Shown in pieces: positions 1 to 6,533 of a stretch of DNA of 7,135 nucleotides. The DNA is taken from NCBI GenBank assembly GCA_026988195.1, contig JALSLS010000441.1, forward strand, positions 1 through 7,135. The letters are read 5' to 3'. Numbering within the stretch: the first letter of the stretch is position 1; the number at the start of each line of letters is the position of its first letter. Below the pieces are notes generated by a model, which was not told the DNA's origin, ran no database searches, and worked only from the letters and a program-made list of their open reading frames with translations. The position numbers were made by a program, and so were the translations under genes. The DNA is from Methylomonas sp. (GTDB taxonomy: Bacteria > Pseudomonadota > Gammaproteobacteria > Methylococcales > Methylomonadaceae).

Positions 1-462
1 TGCATTAAACTCATCTCTCAGTACAGAGGCTAAAATACTAGCCTCACTTTTATCACTATTTCCAAACACACTACCACCACTCGTTAACACTGGTAACTTG
101 GTTTTTTTAGCCAAATAGGCAGTATACCTAGCTCTTACTAATGTTCGAGTGTTCACTGTCATATTAGCTTCATATTCTGGAGCGAAGCTTATAACTCCAC
201 CCGCAAGAACCACTATAACTTGAGGTTTAATATCTTTTAAAACGGAATAATTTAAGACAGGATATTTTTGCTGGAGCTGCCCCAAAAAAACGGCAACAAC
301 CGGTAAAGTTAATAGAAATAAACACAATAGAGGCACAACTAAAATCATCCCTCCGTTGCCTTTATTTTTTAAAACATAAAAACAACCATAAAATGATAAA
401 ATCAACAAACTGGAAACAGGTAATACCAGTGTTTTTATGACATAAATCAGCCAGATATCCAC
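1..462 (-). CDS. ElyC/YdcF-like DUF218 membrane protein (3' end outside window)
   Basis: 154 N-terminal codons are visible; the C-terminus lies beyond position 1. Two hydrophobic segments (about residues 3-30 and 39-60) precede a soluble domain. That domain opens with VVLAGG (84-89), then a conserved-looking stretch with EYEAN (96-100), R110 and R112, then LPVLTSGG (123-130) and SEA (139-141). This is the usual order in the DUF218/YdcF/SanA/ElyC family, whose E. coli member ElyC is tied to envelope integrity and undecaprenyl-phosphate metabolism. The biochemical activity is not settled. I chose the GTG at 462 because the residues after it (VDIWLIYVIKTLVLP) resemble a family N-terminus. No good Shine-Dalgarno is present, and in-frame TTG codons lie slightly upstream inside the preceding gene. 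It starts 7 nt after the stop of the sugar transferase gene, so translational coupling is likely. Family is confident; role in polysaccharide assembly is inferred. Confidence 0.85.
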   Translation of the reverse strand, partial: MDIWLIYVIKTLVLPVSSLLILSFYGCFYVLKNKGNGGMILVVPLLCLFLLTLPVVAVFLGQLQQKYPVLNYSVLKDIKPQVIVVLAGGVISFAPEYEANMTVNTRTLVRARYTAYLAKKTKLPVLTSGGSVFGNSDKSEASILASVLRDEFNA

Positions 463-469
463 AACTATA

Positions 470-1858
470 TTATCTTGCGCCTTTTCCCCAAAGAACAATT
501 TCAATCGTATGAACGATGATAGTAAGATCAAGAAACAAACTATAGTTTTTCACATAATACAAATCATATTGTAGCTTTTGGATAGCATCGTATTCATTGG
601 CGCCATAGGGGTAACATAATTGAGCCCAACCTGTTATCCCTGGTTTTACACGATGCCTTTTTCGGTAATAAGGTATATTTTTATCAAATTGATCAACAAA
701 TTTAGGGCGCTCAGGTCTAGGTCCCACAAAACTCATATCGCCTCGAAATACGTTCCATATTTGAGGTAACTCATCTAACCTTACCTTCCTTATAAAAGCC
801 CCTACCCGTGTCACTCTATTATCATTTTCTTGCGCCCATTGAGCGCCATTCAGTTCTGCATCGGTTCGCATACTTCTAAATTTAATAACATCAAAGTCCT
901 TATCAAAGGCACCAACACGAGTTTGCCTGTATAAAATAGGGCCTTTAAAACCACTTTCAATATAGATAGCACAAGCAACTATGAACATAAAGGGCCAACT
1001 GACTAATAACAATATAAAACTAGCGCTAATATCAACCATTCTTTTTGAATAATTTCTTAATCCACTGCTTGAAAAACCATCTGAGAACACAAACCAGCTA
1101 GGATAAATATTATCCAAATCTATCATTGATTTTTCTCTTTCATAAAAAGTTAATAAATCTACCACATCAATGCCATGAATTTTACAGTCAAGTAAATCAT
1201 CCATTGGAAACTTACAACGCCTATCATCTAAAGCCATTACAATTTCATCAATATCCAGTTCGGTAGCGACAGATAAAATACTTTCATACTCTGAAATTAT
1301 TTTAGTCCCCTCAACTTTAACTGGCGAGCCATTTAGATTAAGACAAGCCACAATCTCAAATCCACGATGGATATACTCATCATTACTACTCACTAACTTA
1401 CTAGCATTAGTTTCCACACCTATCACTAGGATTTTCTTTCGTAAATTTGACTGCTTTGCATAAGCATAAAATATATACCGACAAAACAGCATACCCAATA
1501 AAGCCATGGCAAACGAATAAACCAAGACACTTCTTGCAATCGTAAATTCAGGAAACGAATAGTAAATAACTAGCAATACAAATATTGAAGAGGTAAAACT
1601 AACTCCAATTCTGGAGAGTAAATGAAAATCATCCCAGCTTAAACTACGCCTATACAACCCTAGGCCTACATTAGAGGTAGTAACAACAATAGAAAAAATA
1701 GAACTAGAGAGAATAATATGTTCATCTGAATACCATGAGGAGGTATAAAAGAAACGTAGATCGGCGCCCCAGTACATGGCAAAAAACAACATTAAAAACT
1801 CTATAAAGAATAAGCCAATATATGCACTGGATAAATAATGTCTAAATATTCGAATCAT
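470..1858 (-). CDS. Undecaprenyl-phosphate sugar phosphotransferase, EpsB_2/WcaJ-like
   Basis: A 462-residue polyprenyl glycosylphosphotransferase that would transfer a hexose-1-phosphate from a nucleotide sugar to undecaprenyl phosphate at the inner membrane, the first step of repeat-unit synthesis. Four hydrophobic helices lie at roughly 11-31, 47-68, 84-103 and 108-130. A Rossmann-like domain follows (ILVIGV, 143-148). After a further membrane segment (about 279-300) comes the bacterial sugar transferase domain: KRMVD (272-276), FRSM (328-331), RLDELPQ (360-366, with the Asp-Glu pair D362/E363 expected to be catalytic), FVGPRPE (377-383), PGITGWAQ (406-413) and YDLYYVKN (431-438). Full length for the family. 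The N-terminus MIRIFRHY matches my recollection of the EpsB_2 model (PEP-CTERM-associated sugar transferase). The ATG is 7 nt after the protease stop with only a weak ribosome site, so coupled translation is likely. The sugar transferred (glucose or galactose) cannot be read from sequence. Confidence 0.93.
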   Translation of the reverse strand: MIRIFRHYLSSAYIGLFFIEFLMLFFAMYWGADLRFFYTSSWYSDEHIILSSSIFSIVVTTSNVGLGLYRRSLSWDDFHLLSRIGVSFTSSIFVLLVIYYSFPEFTIARSVLVYSFAMALLGMLFCRYIFYAYAKQSNLRKKILVIGVETNASKLVSSNDEYIHRGFEIVACLNLNGSPVKVEGTKIISEYESILSVATELDIDEIVMALDDRRCKFPMDDLLDCKIHGIDVVDLLTFYEREKSMIDLDNIYPSWFVFSDGFSSSGLRNYSKRMVDISASFILLLVSWPFMFIVACAIYIESGFKGPILYRQTRVGAFDKDFDVIKFRSMRTDAELNGAQWAQENDNRVTRVGAFIRKVRLDELPQIWNVFRGDMSFVGPRPERPKFVDQFDKNIPYYRKRHRVKPGITGWAQLCYPYGANEYDAIQKLQYDLYYVKNYSLFLDLTIIVHTIEIVLWGKGAR

Positions 1859-1865
1859 ACTTATT

Positions 1866-2645
1866 TTACTTTAAATTATATTGTTTTAATAAATCATTGA
1901 GATATCTAATTGGAATAGCATAAGTAATGCCACTAGGTTTAGATAAAATTGTTTCTTTAGTTTCTTTAATAAACACTTTATTAACAATCCCTATTATTTT
2001 GCCTGTTTCAACATTATAAACAGGGCTTCCGCTATTTCCAGGATAGGCCGTTGCGTCAAGTTGATATACATTATAAGGCGCTCTTAAACGCTTTAATAAT
2101 TTAGCATTTAGCTGCCTTGAATTTAACACGGGTAACACAACAGGGCTAATTGCAGAAACAATCCCCCTATGTGTTACAGGATGAAGCCCTAAAACCATAC
2201 CAATAGGGAAACCTGTAAAAGCGATATTTTGCCCCTCCCTGACGACTGATTGATTAATTTCCATTGCAGGTAGCACCCCAGAAGTCAGTTTTAAAATAGC
2301 AATATCATGCTCTTTATCAATAGCAACAGCCTTAGCTTTCAGCATCCGCACCTGCTTATCTTGCCTAAAAAACACAGCGACAGTTTCAATGCTTTTAGTA
2401 TCTATATTTTTCGGCAAAACATGGGCATTAGTCACTATTAAACGTCCATCACCAATAGCAAACCCCGTCCCTAGAAATACACCTTTCGGTGATCGCTTAG
2501 GCATATAGGTTCCAACAGCCACTATTGATTTCTTGATTTCTTCTATAGTATAGACTAAAGGCGCTGCTACAGTTGCTTTACAAGATATGACAAGTGCAAT
2601 AAAAACTGAAAATATTATTTTAACTGGCATACGCTCCACTCGCAT
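1866..2645 (-). CDS. Exported trypsin-like serine protease (S1 fold, no PDZ domain)
   Basis: A 259-residue protein with an N-terminal signal sequence and one chymotrypsin-fold protease domain. The catalytic triad is visible: H75 in VTNAHV, D114 in EHDIAILKL and S205 in YPGNSGSP. The oxyanion-hole GNSG is intact, so it should be active. The HtrA/DegP PDZ domains are absent: the protein ends about 50 residues after the active serine. The hydrophobic core (about 8-21) is followed by AA/P near residue 29, a possible signal peptidase I site, but VISC (19-22) also loosely fits a lipobox, so a lipoprotein is possible. Two starts compete: the ATG at 2645 has no Shine-Dalgarno, while the in-frame ATG at 2630 has GGAG three bases upstream and gives a more typical signal peptide. 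I give the longer form. The gene sits between manC and the sugar transferase gene; its substrate is unknown. Confidence 0.9.
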   Translation of the reverse strand: MRVERMPVKIIFSVFIALVISCKATVAAPLVYTIEEIKKSIVAVGTYMPKRSPKGVFLGTGFAIGDGRLIVTNAHVLPKNIDTKSIETVAVFFRQDKQVRMLKAKAVAIDKEHDIAILKLTSGVLPAMEINQSVVREGQNIAFTGFPIGMVLGLHPVTHRGIVSAISPVVLPVLNSRQLNAKLLKRLRAPYNVYQLDATAYPGNSGSPVYNVETGKIIGIVNKVFIKETKETILSKPSGITYAIPIRYLNDLLKQYNLK

Positions 2646-2677
2646 TTGCTATATTTTTTATAAGCAATATCCCGTTA

Positions 2678-4078
2678 TTAAATACGGCCATATTTATCAT
2701 CAAAACGAATAATATCATCTTCGCCTAAATAACTTCCCGATTGAACCTCAATCATTTCTAACGGAATAACACCAGGGTTTTCAAGGCAATGAACAATACC
2801 TAGAGGAATATAAGTAGATTCATTTTCAGTTAACAAACACTCTTTACCCCCCGACGTAACCAACGCAGTTCCTTTAACAACAATCCAGTGTTCAGCACGG
2901 TGATGATGCTTTTGAACTGATAATTTAGCGCCAGGGTTAACCACAATTCGCTTAGTCTTATGACGCTCACCTTCATCAATCAAGTCATAATATCCCCAAG
3001 GTCGATACACTTTTCGGTGCATCTCAGACTCAACTCTTTTTTGATTTTTTAATTTATCAACAATGGCTTTAACATCCTGAACATTATCTTTAGAAACCAC
3101 CATAACAGCATCAGAGGTTTCAATAACGACCAAACCATCCACCCCCACCGTTGTTAGCAATCGGGTACTAGAATGTAAGAAACAATTATTAGTATCAACC
3201 GTAACAACATCACCACTAATGGCATTACCCTCATCATCCTTATCTATCACATCCCACAAAGCAGACCACGACCCCACATCGTTCCATTGTGCATCTAGGG
3301 GCACAACTACTGCTTTACTGGTTTTCTCCATAATTGCGAAATCTATTGAATCAGCAGGGCATTTTGAAAAGATCGCTTTATCTAATCGAATAAAATCTGA
3401 ATCGACTTCCGCAGCCTTGTACGCTTGCTTACAGACCGCATACATTTCTGGGTTAAATTTTTCTAATTCTTCAAGATAACATCCTGCTTTAAACACAAAC
3501 ATTCCGCTATTCCAAAAATATTCACCACTTTCAAGATATTTTTTTGCAGTCGCTAAATCAGGCTTCTCAACAAAAGAGGCGACTTCAAAGGCATATTCCC
3601 CTTTTTTCTCCCCGCCTTTAATATATCCATACCCTGTTTCGGGCTCAGTAGGCACAATACCAAAGGTGACTAAATGACCTTCTTCAGCCAAACTTTCTGC
3701 TTTGCCTACAGCAAGTTGAAATGAAGTAACGTCAGAAATCACATGATCAGCCGGCAGAATTAGCAATATTTCATCAGCTGACTCAGCCGCTAAAGCAGCC
3801 ATCGCGACGGCAGGTGCCGTATTCCTACCAACCGGCTCTAATATAATAGCTGAAGGAGGTGTTTCAACTTCCCTTAATTGTTCAGCCATCATAAATCGAT
3901 GACTTTCATTACAAACACCAATAGGCGGCTGAAGGTTTTTCAACCCCTGTAATCGCAACACTGTTTCTTGTAGCATCGACTTATTAGACACGAGAGGTAA
4001 AAACTGTTTAGGGTGCTGACCTCTAGATAAAGGCCACAAACGAGTACCACTACCACCCGATAAAATAACTGGAATCAT
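2678..4078 (-). CDS. manC: Mannose-1-phosphate guanylyltransferase / mannose-6-phosphate isomerase (bifunctional)
   Basis: A 466-residue cytoplasmic bifunctional enzyme of the ManC/AlgA type. The N-terminal nucleotidyltransferase domain carries the pyrophosphorylase signature GGSGTRLWPLSR (8-19), LPADH (108-112), FVEKP (169-173) and WNSGMF (189-194). The C-terminal cupin is the type II phosphomannose isomerase domain, with YRPWGYYD (358-365) and the metal-binding QKHHHRAEHW (389-398). Together these convert fructose-6-phosphate to mannose-6-phosphate and mannose-1-phosphate plus GTP to GDP-mannose; a phosphomannomutase for the middle step is not in the window. Length is normal and no key motif is missing. 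The ATG at 4078 has AAGGA 9 nt upstream (4088-4092) and directly begins the family N-terminus MIPVILSGG. It is the first gene of a leftward operon, and its presence suggests that mannose or a GDP-mannose-derived sugar such as fucose is in the polymer. Confidence 0.96.
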   Translation of the reverse strand: MIPVILSGGSGTRLWPLSRGQHPKQFLPLVSNKSMLQETVLRLQGLKNLQPPIGVCNESHRFMMAEQLREVETPPSAIILEPVGRNTAPAVAMAALAAESADEILLILPADHVISDVTSFQLAVGKAESLAEEGHLVTFGIVPTEPETGYGYIKGGEKKGEYAFEVASFVEKPDLATAKKYLESGEYFWNSGMFVFKAGCYLEELEKFNPEMYAVCKQAYKAAEVDSDFIRLDKAIFSKCPADSIDFAIMEKTSKAVVVPLDAQWNDVGSWSALWDVIDKDDEGNAISGDVVTVDTNNCFLHSSTRLLTTVGVDGLVVIETSDAVMVVSKDNVQDVKAIVDKLKNQKRVESEMHRKVYRPWGYYDLIDEGERHKTKRIVVNPGAKLSVQKHHHRAEHWIVVKGTALVTSGGKECLLTENESTYIPLGIVHCLENPGVIPLEMIEVQSGSYLGEDDIIRFDDKYGRI

Positions 4079-4106
4079 ACGAAAACATCCTTAAAAACGA
4101 AGATTG

Positions 4107-4120
4107 AACTAGAGCTAGTT
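4107..4120. promoter_or_regulatory. Short palindrome in the manC leader, possible operator
   Basis: AACTAG-AG-CTAGTT is a perfect 6-bp inverted repeat with a 2-nt centre. It lies just downstream of the predicted start of transcription and upstream of the manC ribosome site. The position would suit a repressor site, but nothing identifies a regulator, and short palindromes arise easily in AT-rich DNA. Confidence 0.2.
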
Positions 4121-4131
4121 TAGTTGAAATA

Positions 4132-4161
4132 AATATATTGTTCAAATAAGCAGACCTTCAA
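4132..4161 (-). promoter_or_regulatory. Candidate sigma70 promoter of the manC operon
   Basis: On the minus strand, TTGAAG (4161-4156) and TATATT (4137-4132) are separated by 18 nt. This is a fair match to the -35/-10 consensus. It would give a 5' leader of about 45-50 nt before the manC ATG. The region is very AT-rich, so other hexamer pairs exist and this is only the best candidate. Confidence 0.4.
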
Positions 4162-4266
4162 TGTTAATTAGAATTTTCAAAAAATCAATACAATCAATTA
4201 ATAAAAACCACCTAAATACACACACAAAACAGCAATTCTAAATATGCAGTGCGACTACATTATTAT

Positions 4267-4304
4267 TTGTTAATAGAGTATGAAATATAGACAATATATA
4301 GGAG
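4267..4304 (+). promoter_or_regulatory. Weak candidate promoter and ribosome site of the transposase remnant
   Basis: TTGTTA (4267-4272) and GACAAT (4290-4295) are spaced by 17 nt, followed by AGGAG (4300-4304) placed 9 nt before the ATG at 4314. The Shine-Dalgarno is convincing; the promoter hexamers are weak. If still active, this would transcribe into the downstream glycosyltransferase, for which I see no other promoter. Confidence 0.3.
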
Positions 4305-4313
4305 AAACAGCTT

Positions 4314-4541
4314 ATGCGAACTTCCTTTGAATTTAAAACAGCTTGCCTTAAATCTGATACCCTAACCGACAAACTGAAAAAAATCAGTGCTATTCTGCCA
4401 GACCCGACAACGGGAACGAATGGACAGTATACGATGAAAGATGCTGCCTTATCAGCCTTATCAGTATTTTTTTACTTAAATCCATAATTTCTGAGCTTTG
4501 AGCAAGATATGAAGTGTAATAAGAAAGGGAATAATATTTCT
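4314..4541 (+). pseudogene. 5' remnant of a DDE-type transposase gene
   Basis: The ATG at 4314, with AGGAG 9 nt upstream, opens a 57-codon ORF ending in TAA at 4485-4487. The protein contains LPDPTTG (28-34) and YTMKDAALSALSVFF (39-53). I recognise this as the N-terminal pattern of a widespread unclassified (IS4/ISNCY-like) transposase group, which normally continues as SVFF-TQSPSFL. Here seven Ts at 4467-4473 and a later one-base loss disturb the reading, with an in-frame stop. The original frame then resumes after the stop as FLSFEQDMKCNKKGNN (4488-4535), the expected next block. Everything beyond, including the catalytic DDE domain, is gone, replaced by the glycosyltransferase gene. No terminal inverted repeat could be found. 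Family placement is from memory of the motif and is not exact. Confidence 0.7.
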
Positions 4542-5597
4542 ATGAATAGTTCCAAGCCCGACCTTAGCGTCATAATACCAACTTATAACGAGCAAAATAA
4601 GCTGCCCATTTTATTGGAAAGCCTTTCAAAACAGCAGGATATATTGATACAAATTATCATTGTTGATGGCGGTAGCTCTGACAAAACTTTACAAATTTGT
4701 CAGAGCTTTTCCAGCCGCCGCAACTGTCTATGCCTAAATTCCCAGGCAAGCCGACCTGTACAAATGAACCTAGGGGCAAAACATGCTGGTTCCCCCTTAT
4801 TGTTATTTCTTCATGCTGACACCATAATGACCAATGACCGTTTACTGATAACAGCAGTGCGGTATTTTAGACAACAAAGTGAATTGATGACTAGTGGCAA
4901 TTTGGCTGGGCATTTTTCACTAGAGTTTTATGATACTGAAGGAAAGTACCCAAAGGGGTTTTACTTCTATGCTGCCAAAACTTCGTTAAACCGTGATGAC
5001 ACCATTAATGGTGACCAAGGACTAATAATTAGCTCAGCATTTTTTAAGACTGTCGGTGGTTTTGATGAGGGTTTACACTTCATGGAAGATGCTAAAATTG
5101 CTAGCAAAATTTTTGAAAAAGGTAGCTGGGTTACATTACCGGGAACCATTCAAACCTCAGCCCGTCGATTTGTTATTGAAGGGTTGGTAGAGCGCCAAAT
5201 ACTCAATGCCTTTCTTTGTAATTTCAATCACATTGGACTTCACCGTTTTTTCGATCTAGCTCAATCCGCTTACCAGTCACAGACAGATACCCAAGGATTA
5301 CAGATGCGACCTTTCTTAGCCGCTGTCACTAAACTGATGAAAGAGCTTGGAACCCTAAAGTCTATTAGAATGTGGTATCAAATCGGAGCCTATGTAGCCT
5401 CAAATACTTGGCAACTGGTCTTTAAACTAGATTGTGATCGTCATTTCAAAATGGGCGATCCAGCTGCAAAAGTTATACCTCATCACCTAGATCTATTTGA
5501 TCGCTATCTTACTTGGCTCTTTAGATTGCCACCCATAAAAGCTATCACAGGTATTTTAACCTTCATTTGGTTTAATAGCCTTTGGATTAGATACTAA
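4509..5597 (+). CDS. Family 2 glycosyltransferase (TIGR04283-like)
   Basis: A GT-A fold glycosyltransferase, 362 residues from the outermost ATG. Motifs are LSVIIPTYNE (19-28), IIIVDGGSSD (49-58), RPVQMNLGAKHA (82-93), LLFLHADT (98-105, D104 being the likely metal/nucleotide-binding acidic residue), GDQG (168-171), VGGFDEG (182-188), FMEDAKIASKI (191-201) and TSARR (216-220). The RxxQMNxGA and GDQG..MED pattern is that of the TIGR04283 group (transferase 2 associated with rSAM/selenodomain proteins). About 110 residues after the core domain are less typical and end in a hydrophobic stretch (about 337-360), so membrane association is possible. Start is uncertain: residues 1-9 match the expected continuation of the upstream transposase remnant, and the ATG at 4542 (residue 12) begins just before the true domain. 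Neither has a strong Shine-Dalgarno. Donor and acceptor are unknown; a role in the neighbouring polysaccharide is inferred. Confidence 0.9.
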   Translation: MKCNKKGNNISMNSSKPDLSVIIPTYNEQNKLPILLESLSKQQDILIQIIIVDGGSSDKTLQICQSFSSRRNCLCLNSQASRPVQMNLGAKHAGSPLLLFLHADTIMTNDRLLITAVRYFRQQSELMTSGNLAGHFSLEFYDTEGKYPKGFYFYAAKTSLNRDDTINGDQGLIISSAFFKTVGGFDEGLHFMEDAKIASKIFEKGSWVTLPGTIQTSARRFVIEGLVERQILNAFLCNFNHIGLHRFFDLAQSAYQSQTDTQGLQMRPFLAAVTKLMKELGTLKSIRMWYQIGAYVASNTWQLVFKLDCDRHFKMGDPAAKVIPHHLDLFDRYLTWLFRLPPIKAITGILTFIWFNSLWIRY

Positions 5598-5757
5598 GGA
5601 ACGTGTATGGAATAACTTCCCGAAATTATAACGTAGGATTTTTGTTTCAGGTGGAATGATCTCATGAGGCGCATAGCCAGCTACGCAACGAATGAGATCA
5701 TTCCATCTGGAGCAAAAAGACAAGTTAGAAATCGGGAAGTTGTTTCATGCACGCTCC
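5598..5757. mobile_element. MITE-like palindromic element, copy 1 (full)
   Basis: A 160-bp imperfect palindrome. The left arm (GGAACGTGTATGGAATAACT onward, to 5665) matches the reverse complement of the right arm (5692-5757, beginning GGAGCGTGCATGAAACAACT) with scattered mismatches and a 2-nt length difference. A 26-nt centre contains its own small inverted repeat (GCATAGC / GCTACGC). TAA stands on both sides (5595-5597 and 5758-5760); the left one is the glycosyltransferase stop codon. A longer 6-bp reading of the flanks, CTAAGG, overlaps the ends, so the target duplication is not certain. A shortened second copy lies at 7026. The transcribed hairpin could also act as a transcription terminator for the glycosyltransferase gene. 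Confidence 0.8.
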
Positions 5758-5768
5758 TAAGGTAACTC

Positions 5769-5984
5769 GCAATAAATAAACCACCAAAATTGTTCCCGTG
5801 CTCTGCGTCACTGTCATTAAGTTAAGCAATTTGCTGTAGGATGTGCTGACGATAGGAAGCGCATCAGCTGTAAACGATGCGCTTCCTATCGTCAGCACAT
5901 CCTACCTGTTATCTTAACTTAATGGCAATGATGCTCTGCGTGGAAATTAATCATACAAACGATGGCTGATAGTTTATTTATTGC
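5769..5984. repeat. Outer inverted repeat enclosing a nested palindromic insertion
   Basis: GCAATAAATAAAC (5769-5781) is repeated exactly in inverse at 5972-5984. Between them lies an older repeat of the form TTCC...GGAA, split by the 124-bp element at 5808-5931. Removing that element and one 9-bp duplicate restores TTCCCGTGCTCTGCGTGGAA, an imperfect palindrome. The outer arms may belong to this older repeat or be a chance AT-rich match. Confidence 0.5.
5808..5931. mobile_element. 124-bp MITE with 19-bp terminal inverted repeats and 9-bp target duplication
   Basis: The ends are TCACTGTCATTAAGTTAAG (5808-5826) and, reversed, TCATTGCCATTAAGTTAAG (5913-5931), 17 of 19 identical. Perfect 9-bp direct repeats TGCTCTGCG flank it at 5799-5807 and 5932-5940, as expected for target-site duplication. 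The interior is a perfect 30-bp inverted repeat (5836-5865 and 5876-5905) with a 10-nt loop. There is no coding capacity, so it would depend on a transposase encoded elsewhere that recognises these ends. An IS with the same termini should be sought in the genome. Confidence 0.8.
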
Positions 5985-6045
5985 TAACTGCCTAAGTGAT
6001 TACTTAAAAAGTATTTAACACTTTATCACTCACCGTTCCTGTTAA

Positions 6046-6125
6046 AGGATGGGCAAAGCGATAATGTGCCCATCAATTCAGCGCGATGTCATTGATGGAC
6101 ACGTCGTACCTCCTTTGCCCATCCT
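6046..6125. repeat. 80-bp double palindromic repeat
   Basis: Outer arms AGGATGGGCAAAG (6046-6058) and CTTTGCCCATCCT (6113-6125) are perfect complements. Inside, GTGCCCATCAAT (6066-6077) pairs with ATTGATGGACAC (6091-6102) with one mismatch. The layout resembles small intergenic REP/MITE-like repeats common in some gammaproteobacteria. No target duplication is visible. It lies between two convergent genes and could form a strong hairpin in transcripts from either side. Confidence 0.65.
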
Positions 6126-6168
6126 ACTTTTGAAGCTTAAAGTTACACGGAGCGTGGTAATGCTAGCG

Positions 6169-6510
6169 TTACCCAAACCGTTTTGACCAATTGCCATTAT
6201 GCTCAACCTCACAGGCTTCTTCTGTATCAAAAAAAACATAGCGATTTAACTGTTTAAAGCTGATATTTATCTGTTCTAGTTCATTTTTGATTAAACTCAC
6301 AATGAGCTGGTCTTTCATTTGTTGACGAGCCTGATCAAGCCCTGCTTTTGTATCAAAGATACAAATTATCGATAAACTTTCTGGAAATTTCTTGTAATTG
6401 ACCAGATGAGTTAGCCATTGAAACCCCTGTACTTGCAGCTTTGCAGCTTCACAAGCACTGGTTAATGCTAGGCAAATTTGCTTATCTATTTTTTTATCTG
6501 TTTTCTTCAT
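6169..6510 (-). CDS. Conserved small protein of unknown function, downstream of arfB
   Basis: 113 residues, predicted soluble: no signal peptide or membrane segment. Visible blocks are GFQWLTHLVNYKKFPESL (29-46), IICIFDT (48-54) and the C-terminal FFDTEEACEVEHNGNW (93-108). I recall very similar short proteins in many gammaproteobacteria, often labelled (without good support) Fis-family regulator; no helix-turn-helix is evident here. The alternating helix and strand character suggests a small alpha/beta domain. The ATG at 6510 has only a weak purine-rich site (AAAGAAAA) upstream and follows the arfB stop by 23 nt, so the two are probably cotranscribed. An 18-nt near-palindrome (6156-6173) overlaps the stop codon. 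No function is assigned. Confidence 0.85.
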   Translation of the reverse strand: MKKTDKKIDKQICLALTSACEAAKLQVQGFQWLTHLVNYKKFPESLSIICIFDTKAGLDQARQQMKDQLIVSLIKNELEQINISFKQLNRYVFFDTEEACEVEHNGNWSKRFG

Positions 6511-6533
6511 TATTTTCTTTTTTGATCATTGAG

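Noticed and set aside
1866..2645. DegP/HtrA assignment for the protease
   Set aside because: There is no PDZ domain after the catalytic domain and the protein is too short.
3219..3479. 86-codon ORF on the plus strand
   Set aside because: It lies wholly within manC on the opposite strand, with no recognisable protein pattern; it is a shadow of a well-supported gene.
4967..5149. 60-codon ORF on the minus strand
   Set aside because: Antisense to the glycosyltransferase core, with no ribosome site or family pattern.
5598..6125. CRISPR array
   Set aside because: The repeats are different palindromic families, each once here, without regular spacing or spacers.
6156..6173. GGTAATGCTAGCGTTACC near-palindrome as a terminator
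   Set aside because: It overlaps the stop codon of the 113-residue gene and has no following T-run, so a rho-independent terminator is not supported.
6169..6510. Fis-family transcription regulator
   Set aside because: No helix-turn-helix of the Fis type is visible; similar labels on homologues appear to be propagated annotation.
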